This document shows, piece by piece, positions 26,851 through 35,345 of a DNA stretch of 64,000 nt (positions within the stretch are counted from its first letter, which is position 1; the number at the start of each line of letters is the position of its first letter). The stretch is taken from NCBI GenBank assembly GCA_016932035.1, contig JAFGDR010000040.1:78791-142790 (forward strand). Reading direction: 5' to 3'. The notes beneath the pieces were generated by a model, which saw only the letters and a list, made by a program, of their open reading frames with translations, searched no databases and had not been told where the DNA came from. The DNA comes from Candidatus Cloacimonadota bacterium. Lineage in GTDB: Bacteria; Cloacimonadota; Cloacimonadia; JGIOTU-2. A program made the position numbers and the translations under genes.

Positions 26851-28806
26851 ATGAAAAGAATCGGCGTTTTCATCTGCCATTGCGGTATTAACATCAAAGA
26901 TACAGTTGATGTCGAAAGACTTACACAAGAACTTGAAACTTATCCTGGTGTTACCTACATAGAAAATTACATGTTTATGTGCTCTGATCCGGGTCAGAAC
27001 AATATCAAAAATGCCATCCGCGAACATAAGCTTGATGGTGTAGTTGTTGCTGCCTGTTCTCCAACACTGCACGAATCGACCTTCCAGACAGTACTTAAAG
27101 AATCTGGCTTAAATGAATTTCAATTGGAAATAGCAAATATTCGCGAGCAGTGCAGCTGGGTACATAATGATATTGAGCAGGGAACACATAAGGCAAGACT
27201 TATCGTAAAAACTGCAATTGAAAAACTCAAACTGAACGAGTCTCTCTATCCGGTATCTGCGCCTGTTACAAAAAAGGCTCTGGTGGTCGGTGGAGGAATT
27301 TCGGGCATTCAAGCAGCTCTCGATATTGCAGATGCCGGTTTTCAAGTGATCATGGTCGAAAAGAAGCCCTCGATTGGCGGACACATGATTCAACTTTCGG
27401 AAACCTTCCCAACCCTCGACTGCTCTCAATGTATTCTCACCCCTAAAATGGTTGCTCTGAGCAAACATAAAAACATCAAACTCTATGTGAATAGTGAAGT
27501 TGTAAGTGTTGATGGTTATATTGGAAATTTCAATGTGAAGATCAAACAAAGGGCATTATACGTTGATCCTGATAAATGCAATCTTTGCGACGACTGCACA
27601 GAAGTATGCCCTGTATTGGTTCCAAACGAACAAGAGGAAGGGCTGGCGTGGAGAAAAGCCATCTATATCCCCTTCCCTCAAGCAATTCCTGCAACGTATA
27701 CACTTGATGTTGACCACTGCCTTGGACTTGAGCCGATCGCATGCGGTAAATGCCGCGAAAAATGTACTGCAGGTGCAATTAATTATGATGCTAAAGATAA
27801 AATAATTGAGGAAGAAGTAGGTGCTGTAATTGTTGCCACAGGTTTCGATCTGTATCCTGTTGAAAATATTCCCGAATATGGTTATGGAAAATATCCAGAT
27901 GTAATCACAAGCTTGCAGTTCGAAAGAATTCTTTCTGCAACTGGACCAACTGGCGGAGAAATTTATAGACCATCTGATGGCAAAGTTCCCAAAGAAATCG
28001 TATTCGTACAGTGCTCTGGTTCTCGCGATCCCGAACATCACCTCTCATATTGCTCAAAAATCTGCTGTATGTACACACTAAAACATGCCAAACTCTATAA
28101 ACATAAAATACATAATGGGCAGCCCTATATCTTTTATATCGACATTCGTGCCGGAGGTAAGAGATATGAAGAGTTTGTCCAGCAGGCAGTTTCTGAAGAA
28201 GGTATTGTCTATATTCGCGGTAAAGTCGCAAAAATATATAAAGAAGGCGACAAAATGATCGTTATGGGTATGGACACACTCAGTGGTAAAAAGATCGAGA
28301 TTAAAGCAGACCTTGTCGTGCTCGCCATGGGTATTGTGCCGAGTGAAGGTTCTCACGATCTTGTAAAAACACTGAAAATAAACACAGATGACAAGGGATT
28401 CCTTTCAGAAGCTCATCCCAAACTTCGTCCGGTTGAAAGCCTGCAGGCGGGATTTTATCTTGCAGGAACGTCTCAGGGTCCACGTGATATTCCTGACTCG
28501 GTTTCCCAGGCATCTGGTGCTGCCTCGAAGGTTCTTGCACTCCTGTCAAGCGACAAGATTTATCATTCACCAATCATTGCTTCTGTAGATAAAGATCTCT
28601 GTTCTGGATGTACCATTTGTGTAGGAACCTGTCCCTATGGAGCACGAGAGCTTGATGAAGTTACCAAAGTCGTTGAAGTCAATGAAATTCTCTGTGAGGG
28701 CTGCGGTGCATGCATTAGTGCATGTCCATCTGGTGCTGCCCAACAGAAGAATCTGACAGATAACCAGATCGATAACATGATAAAAATAATAGCGAGCGGA
28801 AAATAG
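26851..28806 (+). CDS. hdrA: Heterodisulfide reductase subunit A-like electron-bifurcating flavoprotein
   Basis: 651 aa, the full HdrA layout. An N-terminal cluster domain (IGVFICHCGINI, CSDPGQN, ACSPTLHE) is followed by an FAD Rossmann site VVGGGISGIQAALDIA (about 143-158) and LDCSQCILTPKM. An inserted ferredoxin domain has CNLCDDCTEVCP and CGKCREKC, then a thioredoxin-reductase-like second half. A C-terminal 2x[4Fe-4S] domain has CSGCTICVGTCP and CEGCGACISACP. The FAD is the bifurcation site that splits hydrogenase electrons between ferredoxin and the HdrBC branch. No F420/NAD subunit is attached. The MvhD gene follows 32 bases later. Confidence 0.94.
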   Translation: MKRIGVFICHCGINIKDTVDVERLTQELETYPGVTYIENYMFMCSDPGQNNIKNAIREHKLDGVVVAACSPTLHESTFQTVLKESGLNEFQLEIANIREQCSWVHNDIEQGTHKARLIVKTAIEKLKLNESLYPVSAPVTKKALVVGGGISGIQAALDIADAGFQVIMVEKKPSIGGHMIQLSETFPTLDCSQCILTPKMVALSKHKNIKLYVNSEVVSVDGYIGNFNVKIKQRALYVDPDKCNLCDDCTEVCPVLVPNEQEEGLAWRKAIYIPFPQAIPATYTLDVDHCLGLEPIACGKCREKCTAGAINYDAKDKIIEEEVGAVIVATGFDLYPVENIPEYGYGKYPDVITSLQFERILSATGPTGGEIYRPSDGKVPKEIVFVQCSGSRDPEHHLSYCSKICCMYTLKHAKLYKHKIHNGQPYIFYIDIRAGGKRYEEFVQQAVSEEGIVYIRGKVAKIYKEGDKMIVMGMDTLSGKKIEIKADLVVLAMGIVPSEGSHDLVKTLKINTDDKGFLSEAHPKLRPVESLQAGFYLAGTSQGPRDIPDSVSQASGAASKVLALLSSDKIYHSPIIASVDKDLCSGCTICVGTCPYGARELDEVTKVVEVNEILCEGCGACISACPSGAAQQKNLTDNQIDNMIKIIASGK

Positions 28807-28838
28807 CTCGTAAAGATACATGTGGAGTAGAAGATCGC

Positions 28839-29255
28839 ATGAAAGATTTTGAACCAAAAATAGTATGTTTCTTATGCAAGTGGTGTACCTATTCCGGTGC
28901 CGATCTCGCTGGCACATCAAGAATGAAGTATCCGCCAAATGGTGTCGTGATCAAAACACTCTGTTCATCACGGGTTGATCCTCAACACGTAATGCTGGCT
29001 TTTAGCGAGGGATGCGACGGTGTGTTCATAGGTGGTTGTCATCCTGGTGATTGTCATTATCAGAGCGGTAACTATAAGACCAAACGAAGAGTTATTCTGC
29101 TAAAAAAGGTACTCGAACAGCTAGGTCTTAATACAAATCGGCTTCGTCTCGAATGGATTTCTGCAAGTGAAGGAAAGAAGTTTGCAGAAACCATGAAAGA
29201 ATTCACTGAAGAAATAAAAAAACTCGGTCCGATTCCAAAAATCGGCTGTAAATAA
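28839..29255 (+). CDS. mvhD: Hydrogenase delta subunit MvhD-like [2Fe-2S] protein
   Basis: 138 aa. Conserved cysteines FLCKWCTYSGAD, a lone Cys in IKTLCSSR, and GGCHPGDCHY define the MvhD family. The protein links the [NiFe] hydrogenase MvhAG to HdrA. In this operon it lies beside hdrA, while mvhG and mvhA are about 2.6 kb further on, with the fumarate reductase genes in between. A 98-base gap follows before frdB, with a GGAGGAG site at its end. Confidence 0.93.
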   Translation: MKDFEPKIVCFLCKWCTYSGADLAGTSRMKYPPNGVVIKTLCSSRVDPQHVMLAFSEGCDGVFIGGCHPGDCHYQSGNYKTKRRVILLKKVLEQLGLNTNRLRLEWISASEGKKFAETMKEFTEEIKKLGPIPKIGCK

Positions 29256-29353
29256 ATATTCTGAAAGCCACCGAAAGGAATCAAAAATGTTATTTCCTGA
29301 TTTACTAGATATTTTCAAAATATTTTTAAGTATAAATAATAGGAGGAGTCATA

Positions 29354-30040
29354 ATGCCTAAGAACGTTCCCATGGTGAAAGTATATATTTTAGGGGAAGG
29401 TTTTGATGTACCAGAGGGCTCGACCATAATCGGTGCTCTTGAGTATGCAGGATTCCAGCTGACAGTTGGTGTTGGTTGCCGCGAAGGTTTCTGCGGAGCT
29501 TGTGCGACACTGTACAGAGAAAAAGGCGACTATAAGCTGCAAGCGGGTCTTGCATGCCAGACGGTTGTCACCGATGGTATGAACATAGCTCAAATACCTT
29601 TTGTTCCTGCAGAAAAACCAATCTACGATATCAATAAAGTCGATCCTGATATCGAAGCATTCAAAACACTCTATCCGACACTTTTCAGGTGTGTTGGATG
29701 TAATACCTGTACAAAGATATGTCCTCAGGATATTGAGGTTATGGATTATGTCCAGGCACTCATTCGTGGAGATGTCGCCAGAGCAGCAGACCTTTCTTTT
29801 GACTGTATTCGATGCGGACTCTGTGCATTGCGTTGTCCGGCTGAAATCGTACAATATAATGCAGCAATTCTTGCTCGTCGCCTCACAGGCAAATATCTTC
29901 TTCCAAAGAGTCCCGATCTTGAAGCCAGGGTAAAGGAAATTGCTGAAGGACTCTATAATAATGAGCTTGAAAAACTCACCACCTCAAACACAGAGACCAT
30001 TAAAAAGCGATATTATGATCGTGAAATCAAAACCGGATAA
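29354..30040 (+). CDS. frdB: Fumarate reductase / succinate dehydrogenase iron-sulfur subunit (soluble type)
   Basis: 228 aa. N-terminal plant-type [2Fe-2S] domain CREGFCGAC with a fourth Cys about 20 residues on (GLACQT), then a helical ferredoxin domain with CVGCNTCTKICP and CIRCGLCALRCP. Classic FrdB binds [2Fe-2S], [4Fe-4S] and [3Fe-4S]; here both C-terminal motifs look complete for [4Fe-4S]. It lacks the HdrB-like CCG region that makes methanogen TfrB about twice as long. That part exists as a separate hdrB gene upstream. No cytochrome b or membrane-anchor gene is near, so the enzyme should be soluble and not quinone-linked. Confidence 0.87.
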   Translation: MPKNVPMVKVYILGEGFDVPEGSTIIGALEYAGFQLTVGVGCREGFCGACATLYREKGDYKLQAGLACQTVVTDGMNIAQIPFVPAEKPIYDINKVDPDIEAFKTLYPTLFRCVGCNTCTKICPQDIEVMDYVQALIRGDVARAADLSFDCIRCGLCALRCPAEIVQYNAAILARRLTGKYLLPKSPDLEARVKEIAEGLYNNELEKLTTSNTETIKKRYYDREIKTG

Positions 30041-30065
30041 ATTTTAAACATTTAGGAGAATAGAT

Positions 30066-31733
30066 ATGTATCCAGAATATATGCGCAAATCGATCAGAAA
30101 GGTCGAAAAGACGCGACCCGAGAGACTGAAACTTGCACGTTCAGGCAAAGCAATCTTCCCTATGATGTCCGCAGAAGAACGACAGGAAGTGCTTGATAAA
30201 TTTCATCCTGACTATAAGAAAGATGCTCGAAAAAAAGTGCGAATAGGACCAAATAAAGGGGATAATATCACAACAGAAGTTGTTGATCAACTCGAAGCTT
30301 ATTCAAGAATTAAGCCTGATTATTTCGACTTAAAGAATCCTGACTATGAAACAGATGTCCTCGTTATCGGTGCCGGCTCAGCAGGTTTTTCCGCATCCCT
30401 TCTTGCAGCGGAAAACGGAGCTGATGTTCTGCTTGTAACAAAACTGAGAATTGGTGACTCTAATTCAATGATGGCGCAGGGTGGTATTCAGGCATCCGTT
30501 CGACCTGATGATAATCCCGTACTCCACTATCTCGATGTTATGGGTGGCGGACACTTTGACAATATCCCAGAGCTCGTTAAAGCTCTTGTCGCTGAAGCTC
30601 CAGATGCGATACATTGGCTTCAGGATCTCGGGGTTATGTTCGACAGAAATGAAGATGGAACAATGCTCACGAAACCCGGTGGCGGAACATGCAGACCGCG
30701 TATGCATTCTGCTCGTGACTATACCGGTGCAGCTATCTGTAGGACAATCCGTGATGAGGTGCTGAATCGTCCAGATAAGATAAAGATTTTGGAACATCAA
30801 CCAGCAGTCGAACTTATTAAAGATGAAAATGGGAATGTCGCCGGCGCTGTGTTGTATCATTTAGAAAACAGGAATTATTACACGGTTAAAGCTAAAGCGA
30901 TCATTATTGCAACCGGTGGCTTTGGACGTCTGCACGTTAAAGGATTTGAAACGACCAATCATTACGGTGCTACGGCAGACGGACTTGTCGTTGCTTATCG
31001 CGCAGGTGCAAAACTTTTATATATGGATTCAGTCCAATACCATCCAACCGGTGCTGTGTATCCACCGCAAATTCTCGGATTCCTCTGCACAGAAAAACTG
31101 CGAGGTCTCGGTGCTCAACCCGTAAATAAGAATGGTGAATTATTCGTTCATCCACTCGAACCTCGTGATATTGAGGCGTCTGCATTCATTCGTGAATGCA
31201 CAGAACGTGATCTTGGTATTCAGACACCGGGAGGTCAAGTCGGTATCTGGTTGGATTCTCCACTGATCGAAAAGCTGAGTGGACCCGGTACGATCAAGAA
31301 GAACCTTCCGGCTATGCTTAGACAGTTCGAACGTTTTGATGTTGATATCACACAAGATCCAATACTGGTATATCCAACTCTCCATTATCAAAACGGCGGT
31401 ATCGAAATTAATGATCACTGCGAAACAAACGTGAATGGTCTTTTTGTTGCTGGAGAAGCTGCTGGAGGCATCCATGGACGCAATCGTCTGATGGGAAATT
31501 CTCAGCTTGATCTGATTGTATTTGGGCGACGTGCCGGTATTTACGCAGCGGAATATGCTAAAAAAGCGAAGACCGGAAAACTAACACTCTCGCATATCAC
31601 TGAATATGACCAGGAAGTGAAAAAAATCGGTATTGACAGAAAACACATCTCACCGATGGTTCTTCCTGATTATACCCCTGCTTCTGTGAAAGAGCGTCAA
31701 TACACAACTGAATATCAAGGAACTCTAAGATAA
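30066..31733 (+). CDS. frdA: Fumarate reductase / succinate dehydrogenase flavoprotein subunit
   Basis: 555 aa. FAD Rossmann motif VIGAGSAGFSASLLAAENG (about 100-118), the active-site region HSARDYTGAAI, IIATGGFGRL, YHPTGA, EPRDIEASAFIRECTERD, and the C-terminal HYQNGGIEINDHCETNVNGLFVAGEAAGGIHGRNRLMGN pattern (positions about 437-475), which carries the conserved arginine and His. The N-terminal ~85 residues are an extra helical lead. It interconverts fumarate and succinate. It is 25 bases after frdB and sits inside the Hdr-Mvh gene group, so its electrons probably come from or go to that complex. Confidence 0.9.
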   Translation: MYPEYMRKSIRKVEKTRPERLKLARSGKAIFPMMSAEERQEVLDKFHPDYKKDARKKVRIGPNKGDNITTEVVDQLEAYSRIKPDYFDLKNPDYETDVLVIGAGSAGFSASLLAAENGADVLLVTKLRIGDSNSMMAQGGIQASVRPDDNPVLHYLDVMGGGHFDNIPELVKALVAEAPDAIHWLQDLGVMFDRNEDGTMLTKPGGGTCRPRMHSARDYTGAAICRTIRDEVLNRPDKIKILEHQPAVELIKDENGNVAGAVLYHLENRNYYTVKAKAIIIATGGFGRLHVKGFETTNHYGATADGLVVAYRAGAKLLYMDSVQYHPTGAVYPPQILGFLCTEKLRGLGAQPVNKNGELFVHPLEPRDIEASAFIRECTERDLGIQTPGGQVGIWLDSPLIEKLSGPGTIKKNLPAMLRQFERFDVDITQDPILVYPTLHYQNGGIEINDHCETNVNGLFVAGEAAGGIHGRNRLMGNSQLDLIVFGRRAGIYAAEYAKKAKTGKLTLSHITEYDQEVKKIGIDRKHISPMVLPDYTPASVKERQYTTEYQGTLR

Positions 31734-31828
31734 TTTCTAATGTATAATTAGATTAGTATTTTTATGATTTATAAATTTGAGTTATGTTCAATCTACGTTA
31801 ATTCGTGGTTAGTAACCCTGGAGGTTTA

Positions 31829-32842
31829 ATGGCAAAACCGAAAGTTGCTTTTTATTGGTGTGCATCCTGTGGAGGATGCGAAGAAGCGATTGTTGATCTG
31901 CATGAAGATATCTTGAAAGTAGCAGAGCTCGTTGATATCGTGTTCTGGCCTTGTGCAATGGATTTCAAGACCAATGACGTCAAAAATATGCAGGACAATG
32001 AAATAAATGTTTGTTTTATTAATGGAGCGATCCGAACAGATGAACAGGTAGAGATGGCGCATCTATTACGTAAAAAAGCTCAGATCATTGTTTCTTTTGG
32101 TTCATGCTCGCAGCTTGGAGGAATACCTGGTCTTGCCAACTTCTGGGATAAAGAATCGATCTTTGCATCATCCTATGGTGGCAGATGCCCTTCAGTTAAT
32201 AATCCTGATGGTGTTGTACCACAAGAAATCTCTGAAGTGCCTGAAGGCGAACTAACCCTTCCAGCATTCCACAACACAGTAAAAACGACTGATCAGGTTA
32301 TCGATGTTGATTATTATCTTCCCGGCTGTTCTCCTGCTCCCTACCTCACTATGCGTGCGATCAATACAATTCTATCTGGTGATCTACCTCCAAAAGGAAC
32401 CGTACTTGCACCGAATAAAGCACTCTGCGAAGTATGCTCAAGAAATGAAACAAAGCCGGAGAAACTATCCATAGATAGAGTAAATCGTGTTTCATTGGTA
32501 GATGTTGATCCTGAAAAATGCTTCCTAGCACAAGGTATTATCTGCATGGGACCAGTCACACGCTCAGGATGTAACGGAGAAGCAGATGGGCGTTGTGTTG
32601 CCGCCAATATGCCGTGCAGAGGTTGTTATGGACCAACAACAGAAGTTCACGATGTCGGCGCCAAGATGATCGCAGCTCTCGCTTCGGTCGTTGGACTCGA
32701 TGGCGAAGAAAACATGAGTGAAACTGCTGTTCAAAAATTACTCGATCAAATCGTTGATCCTGCAGGCACGTTTTACCGATTCTCACTTGCAAAATCCTAT
32801 TTCCGCAGGAAGATTATGACTGATCCAAAAGAGGAGAAATAA
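31829..32842 (+). CDS. mvhG: [NiFe]-hydrogenase small subunit (MvhG-like)
   Basis: 337 aa from ATG 31829 (GGAGG just upstream; the GTG at 31805 is less likely). The N-terminus KVAFYWCASCGGCEEAIVDL holds the proximal-cluster CxxC. FGSCSQLGGIPG and YYLPGCSPAP supply further ligands; the C-terminal cysteines in ALCEVCSRN, KCFLAQGIICMGPVTRSGCNG and CVAANMPCRGCYG bind the other clusters. There is no Tat signal, so the enzyme is cytoplasmic, as expected for an Hdr-coupled group 3c hydrogenase. A 95-base gap separates it from frdA. Confidence 0.92.
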   Translation: MAKPKVAFYWCASCGGCEEAIVDLHEDILKVAELVDIVFWPCAMDFKTNDVKNMQDNEINVCFINGAIRTDEQVEMAHLLRKKAQIIVSFGSCSQLGGIPGLANFWDKESIFASSYGGRCPSVNNPDGVVPQEISEVPEGELTLPAFHNTVKTTDQVIDVDYYLPGCSPAPYLTMRAINTILSGDLPPKGTVLAPNKALCEVCSRNETKPEKLSIDRVNRVSLVDVDPEKCFLAQGIICMGPVTRSGCNGEADGRCVAANMPCRGCYGPTTEVHDVGAKMIAALASVVGLDGEENMSETAVQKLLDQIVDPAGTFYRFSLAKSYFRRKIMTDPKEEK

Positions 32843-32848
32843 CCAATC

Positions 32849-34309
32849 ATGGGTACAAAAGTTACAATAGATCCAATCACCAGACTGGAAGGTCATGGTA
32901 AGATAGAAATATTTTTAAATGATGAAGGCAATGTTGATAATGCATACCTTCAAATACCTGAATTAAAGGGATTCGAACAGTTTTGTATCGACCGTCCTGT
33001 CGAGGAACTTCCTCGTATTACACCACGAATTTGCGGCGTATGCCCCATGGCTCATCACATGGCAGCCACAAAAACCGTCGATGCTGTCTATCATGTGCAG
33101 CCAACTGAAACAGCAAAAAAACTCCGCCAGCTTGTGTATGATTGCTACATTTACGAAGATCACATGCTTCACTTCTTTTTTCTTGGTGGTCCAGACTTCG
33201 TTGTTACACCATCAGCACCGGCAAAGGAACGAAATATCCTTGGAGTGATTGCAAAAGTCGGACTTGAGATTGGCACCCGGGTTATCAAGAACCGCAGACA
33301 GATTCGAAATATTGTCCAATACCTCTCAGGAAGGATCATTCATCCTGTAGGAGGACTCCCGGGCGGTGTTTCAAAAGGACTCACTGAAGAAAAAAGACAG
33401 GAGTTTTTGAAAGTTGCAATTGAAGCTCGTGATTTTGCAAAAGAAAGTATCGAGATTTTCAATAAAATTGTGCTGGGAAATAATGCCTATGTCGATCTTG
33501 TAGTCGGTGATATTTACAAACACAAGACCTATTACATGGGTTTGGTTGATGAAAATAATAAAGTTAATTTCTACGATGGCAAAGTTCGTGTTGTCGATCC
33601 CGATGGGAAAGAATTTGTGAAATTCGGACCAGACGAATACCTTAAACAGATCGCAGAGCACGTCGAGCCCTGGAGTTATATGAAATTCCCCTTCCTCAAA
33701 ACAATTGGCTGGAAGGGCTTCAAGGAAGGTAAACAAAACGGCATATACCGCGTCGCACCTCTTGCTCGTCTGAATGTTTCTGAAGGTATGGCTACACCTA
33801 TGGCTCAGGAAGAGTACGATCGCATGTATGAAATCCTTGGCGGAAAACCGGCTCATAATACGCTGGCATTCCATTGGGCACGTTTGATCGAAGCTCTGTA
33901 TGCTTCAGAACACATCGTAGAATTACTCGAAGATAAATCAATTACCTCTCCCGACATCAGAAATATTCCAACAGAAGTTCCAACTGAAGGTGTCGGCATC
34001 GTTGAAGCTGCACGAGGAACGCTCATCCATCATTATAAAACTGATGATCATGGCATGGTAAAAGCAGTGAACCTGATCGTTGCAACAGTTGGCAACTCGG
34101 CAGCAATGTCACTTTCCATTGCAAAAGCTGCAAAAGCACTTATCAAGAATGGTAAGGTTGATGACGGCTTATTGAATATGGTCGAAATGGCATTTCGCGC
34201 CTACGATCCGTGTATGGCATGTGCTACTCATTCATTACCCGGTTCTACTCCCCTTATTATAAATATCAATCAAGATAATTCGGTTATAAAAACAATCCGA
34301 AGAGATTGA
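32849..34309 (+). CDS. mvhA: [NiFe]-hydrogenase large subunit (MvhA-like)
   Basis: 486 aa. Both active-site motifs are intact: RICGVCPMAHH (about 61-71) and DPCMACATH near the C-terminus. The ~22 residues after ATH (SLPGSTPLI...) would be cut off by a maturation protease, whose gene follows immediately. Other family phrases: TRLEGHGKIEIF, HPVGGLPGGVSKGL and GVGIVEAARGTLIHHY. It oxidises H2 or reduces protons and feeds HdrA through MvhD. A group 3c assignment is inferred from the Hdr context. Confidence 0.94.
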   Translation: MGTKVTIDPITRLEGHGKIEIFLNDEGNVDNAYLQIPELKGFEQFCIDRPVEELPRITPRICGVCPMAHHMAATKTVDAVYHVQPTETAKKLRQLVYDCYIYEDHMLHFFFLGGPDFVVTPSAPAKERNILGVIAKVGLEIGTRVIKNRRQIRNIVQYLSGRIIHPVGGLPGGVSKGLTEEKRQEFLKVAIEARDFAKESIEIFNKIVLGNNAYVDLVVGDIYKHKTYYMGLVDENNKVNFYDGKVRVVDPDGKEFVKFGPDEYLKQIAEHVEPWSYMKFPFLKTIGWKGFKEGKQNGIYRVAPLARLNVSEGMATPMAQEEYDRMYEILGGKPAHNTLAFHWARLIEALYASEHIVELLEDKSITSPDIRNIPTEVPTEGVGIVEAARGTLIHHYKTDDHGMVKAVNLIVATVGNSAAMSLSIAKAAKALIKNGKVDDGLLNMVEMAFRAYDPCMACATHSLPGSTPLIININQDNSVIKTIRRD

Positions 34310-34311
34310 AC

Positions 34312-34773
34312 GTGAAAACGCTCGTTCTTGGACTTGGCAACACAATCATGTCTGATGATGGTGTTGGGATTTTCATAGCACGCAGAATAAAGGAACAATT
34401 ACCAGAAATCGATGTCATCGAAGCAAGTGCAGCAGGTTTCCGCGTTATCGACGAAATCATTGGATATGATACATTGATCCTGATCGACTCGATCAAAACA
34501 AAAAACGGAAAGCCCGGCAACTATTACAAACTCGGAATTGAAGAATTCAAAACAACCCTTCACCATAGCTCTCCTCACGACATGGATATGTTCTCTGCGC
34601 TTGAACTGATGAAAAAGCACGATGCTGATCTCCCGGATGAAATAGTCATCTATGCAGTTGAAGTCGAAGACACCTTGAGCTATTCAGAGCAATGCACAAA
34701 AAATGTTGCTGCTGCTATTCCAAAATTGACCTCAATCATAATCGAAGAGCAATTTCCAGACAGCAAAATTTGA
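34312..34773 (+). CDS. Hydrogenase maturation protease (HyaD/HycI family)
   Basis: 153 aa from GTG 34312 (the TTG at 34306 overlaps the mvhA stop). The start KTLVLGLGNTIMSDDGVG is the family signature with the conserved Asp that senses nickel, followed by VIEASAAGFRVIDEI with the usual Gly/Asp pocket and SPHDMDMFSALEL, giving the His ligand. It removes the C-terminal extension of MvhA once nickel is in place. It is the last gene of the operon. The hyp accessory genes are not in the window. Confidence 0.9.
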   Translation: MKTLVLGLGNTIMSDDGVGIFIARRIKEQLPEIDVIEASAAGFRVIDEIIGYDTLILIDSIKTKNGKPGNYYKLGIEEFKTTLHHSSPHDMDMFSALELMKKHDADLPDEIVIYAVEVEDTLSYSEQCTKNVAAAIPKLTSIIIEEQFPDSKI

Positions 34774-34808
34774 CATAAAAACACGCACATAGATTTTACG
34801 CAACACGT

Positions 34809-34884
34809 GGGGCTATAGCTCAGCTGGGAGAGCATTTGTCTGGCAGACAAAGGGTCACGGGTTCGAGTCCCGTTAGCTCCACCA
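34809..34884 (+). tRNA. tRNA-Ala (anticodon GGC)
   Basis: Full cloverleaf with encoded CCA: acceptor GGGGCTA/TAGCTCC, D-arm GCTC/GAGC, anticodon stem TTTGT/ACAAA with loop CTGGCAG (anticodon GGC), T-arm ACGGG/CCCGT with TTCGAGT loop. It lies 35 bases downstream of the hydrogenase operon. Its 3' end abuts the hairpin that opens the GIY-YIG element. Confidence 0.97.
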
Positions 34885-34916
34885 GTCTTCGTTTTGAGCA
34901 AAGCAAAAACGAAGAC
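34885..34916 (+). other. 11-bp hairpin directly after the tRNA
   Basis: GTCTTCGTTTT (34885-34895) pairs perfectly with AAAACGAAGAC (34906-34916). The 5' arm begins at the base after CCA. It has no T run, so it is not a plain terminator. A smaller hairpin GTTCC-TTCA-GGAAC follows at 34929-34942. Confidence 0.8.
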
Positions 34917-34942
34917 TGCAGCGGAGGAGTTCCTTCAGGAAC
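34893..34942 (+). repeat. 50-bp direct repeat, left copy, of the GIY-YIG element
   Basis: It runs from TTTGAGCAAAGC to CCTTCAGGAAC and matches 48 of 50 bases with 35256-35305; the two differences are at positions 14 and 47 of the repeat. It overlaps the post-tRNA hairpin. Confidence 0.93.
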
Positions 34943-35015
34943 GAAGCCGTGCTGATAATTATTGAGAATAAACCTACTCAAAACTACGCCCCGGTAAACC
35001 AAAAGGAGTGATATG

Positions 35016-35255
35016 ATGTTTTATGTATATATCCTAAAAAGCCTCAACTTCAAAGATAAATTCTATATTGGTTATTCTACAAATCTAAAATCACGAATTG
35101 AAAAACATAATAATGGACATGTTCCTTATACTACCAAACACAAACCCTGGAAAATCAAAACATATGTCGCATTCGAAGAAAAAGAAAAAGCAACTAAGTT
35201 TGAAAAATATCTTAAAAGTCATTCGGGAAGAGCATTTATTAAAAAGCATCCCTAA
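35016..35255 (+). CDS. Small GIY-YIG nuclease-domain protein
   Basis: 79 aa from the second of two adjacent ATGs (AAGGAG seven bases upstream). The domain is FYVYILKS then FYIGYSTNLKSRIEKHNNG, with Tyr (GIY-like), Tyr-Ile-Gly and the conserved Arg of the fold, and a C-terminal KATKFEKYLKSHSGRAF that holds the usual Glu (KFEKYLK). It is a stand-alone single-domain member of the UvrC/YhbQ-like group. The stop codon is followed immediately by the right copy of a 50-bp direct repeat, and the left copy lies between tRNA-Ala and the gene. This layout suggests a nuclease-driven mini-element. Activity is inferred. Confidence 0.9.
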   Translation: MFYVYILKSLNFKDKFYIGYSTNLKSRIEKHNNGHVPYTTKHKPWKIKTYVAFEEKEKATKFEKYLKSHSGRAFIKKHP

Positions 35256-35305
35256 TTTGAGCAAAGCAGAAACGAAGACTGCAGCGGAGGAGTTCCTTCA
35301 GAAAC
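35256..35305 (+). repeat. 50-bp direct repeat, right copy, of the GIY-YIG element
   Basis: It begins on the base after the GIY-YIG stop codon. It has 48/50 identity with the copy at 34893-34942. The outer hairpin arm present on the left is absent here, and the GTTCC/GAAAC stem is weakened by one change. Confidence 0.93.
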
Positions 35306-35345
35306 TATACTGTGCATGTAAGTGATATTGGAAGTTTTCTCTTGT

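Noticed and set aside
25520-29255. hdr/mvh genes as a sign of a methanogenic archaeon
   Set aside because: Shine-Dalgarno sites, signal peptides, sorting tails, HtpG, TolC and MlaE show a bacterium; Hdr-Mvh genes also occur in bacteria.
34885-34942. Hairpins after the tRNA as a simple terminator
   Set aside because: No T run follows either stem, and the sequence recurs as a direct repeat after the GIY-YIG gene.
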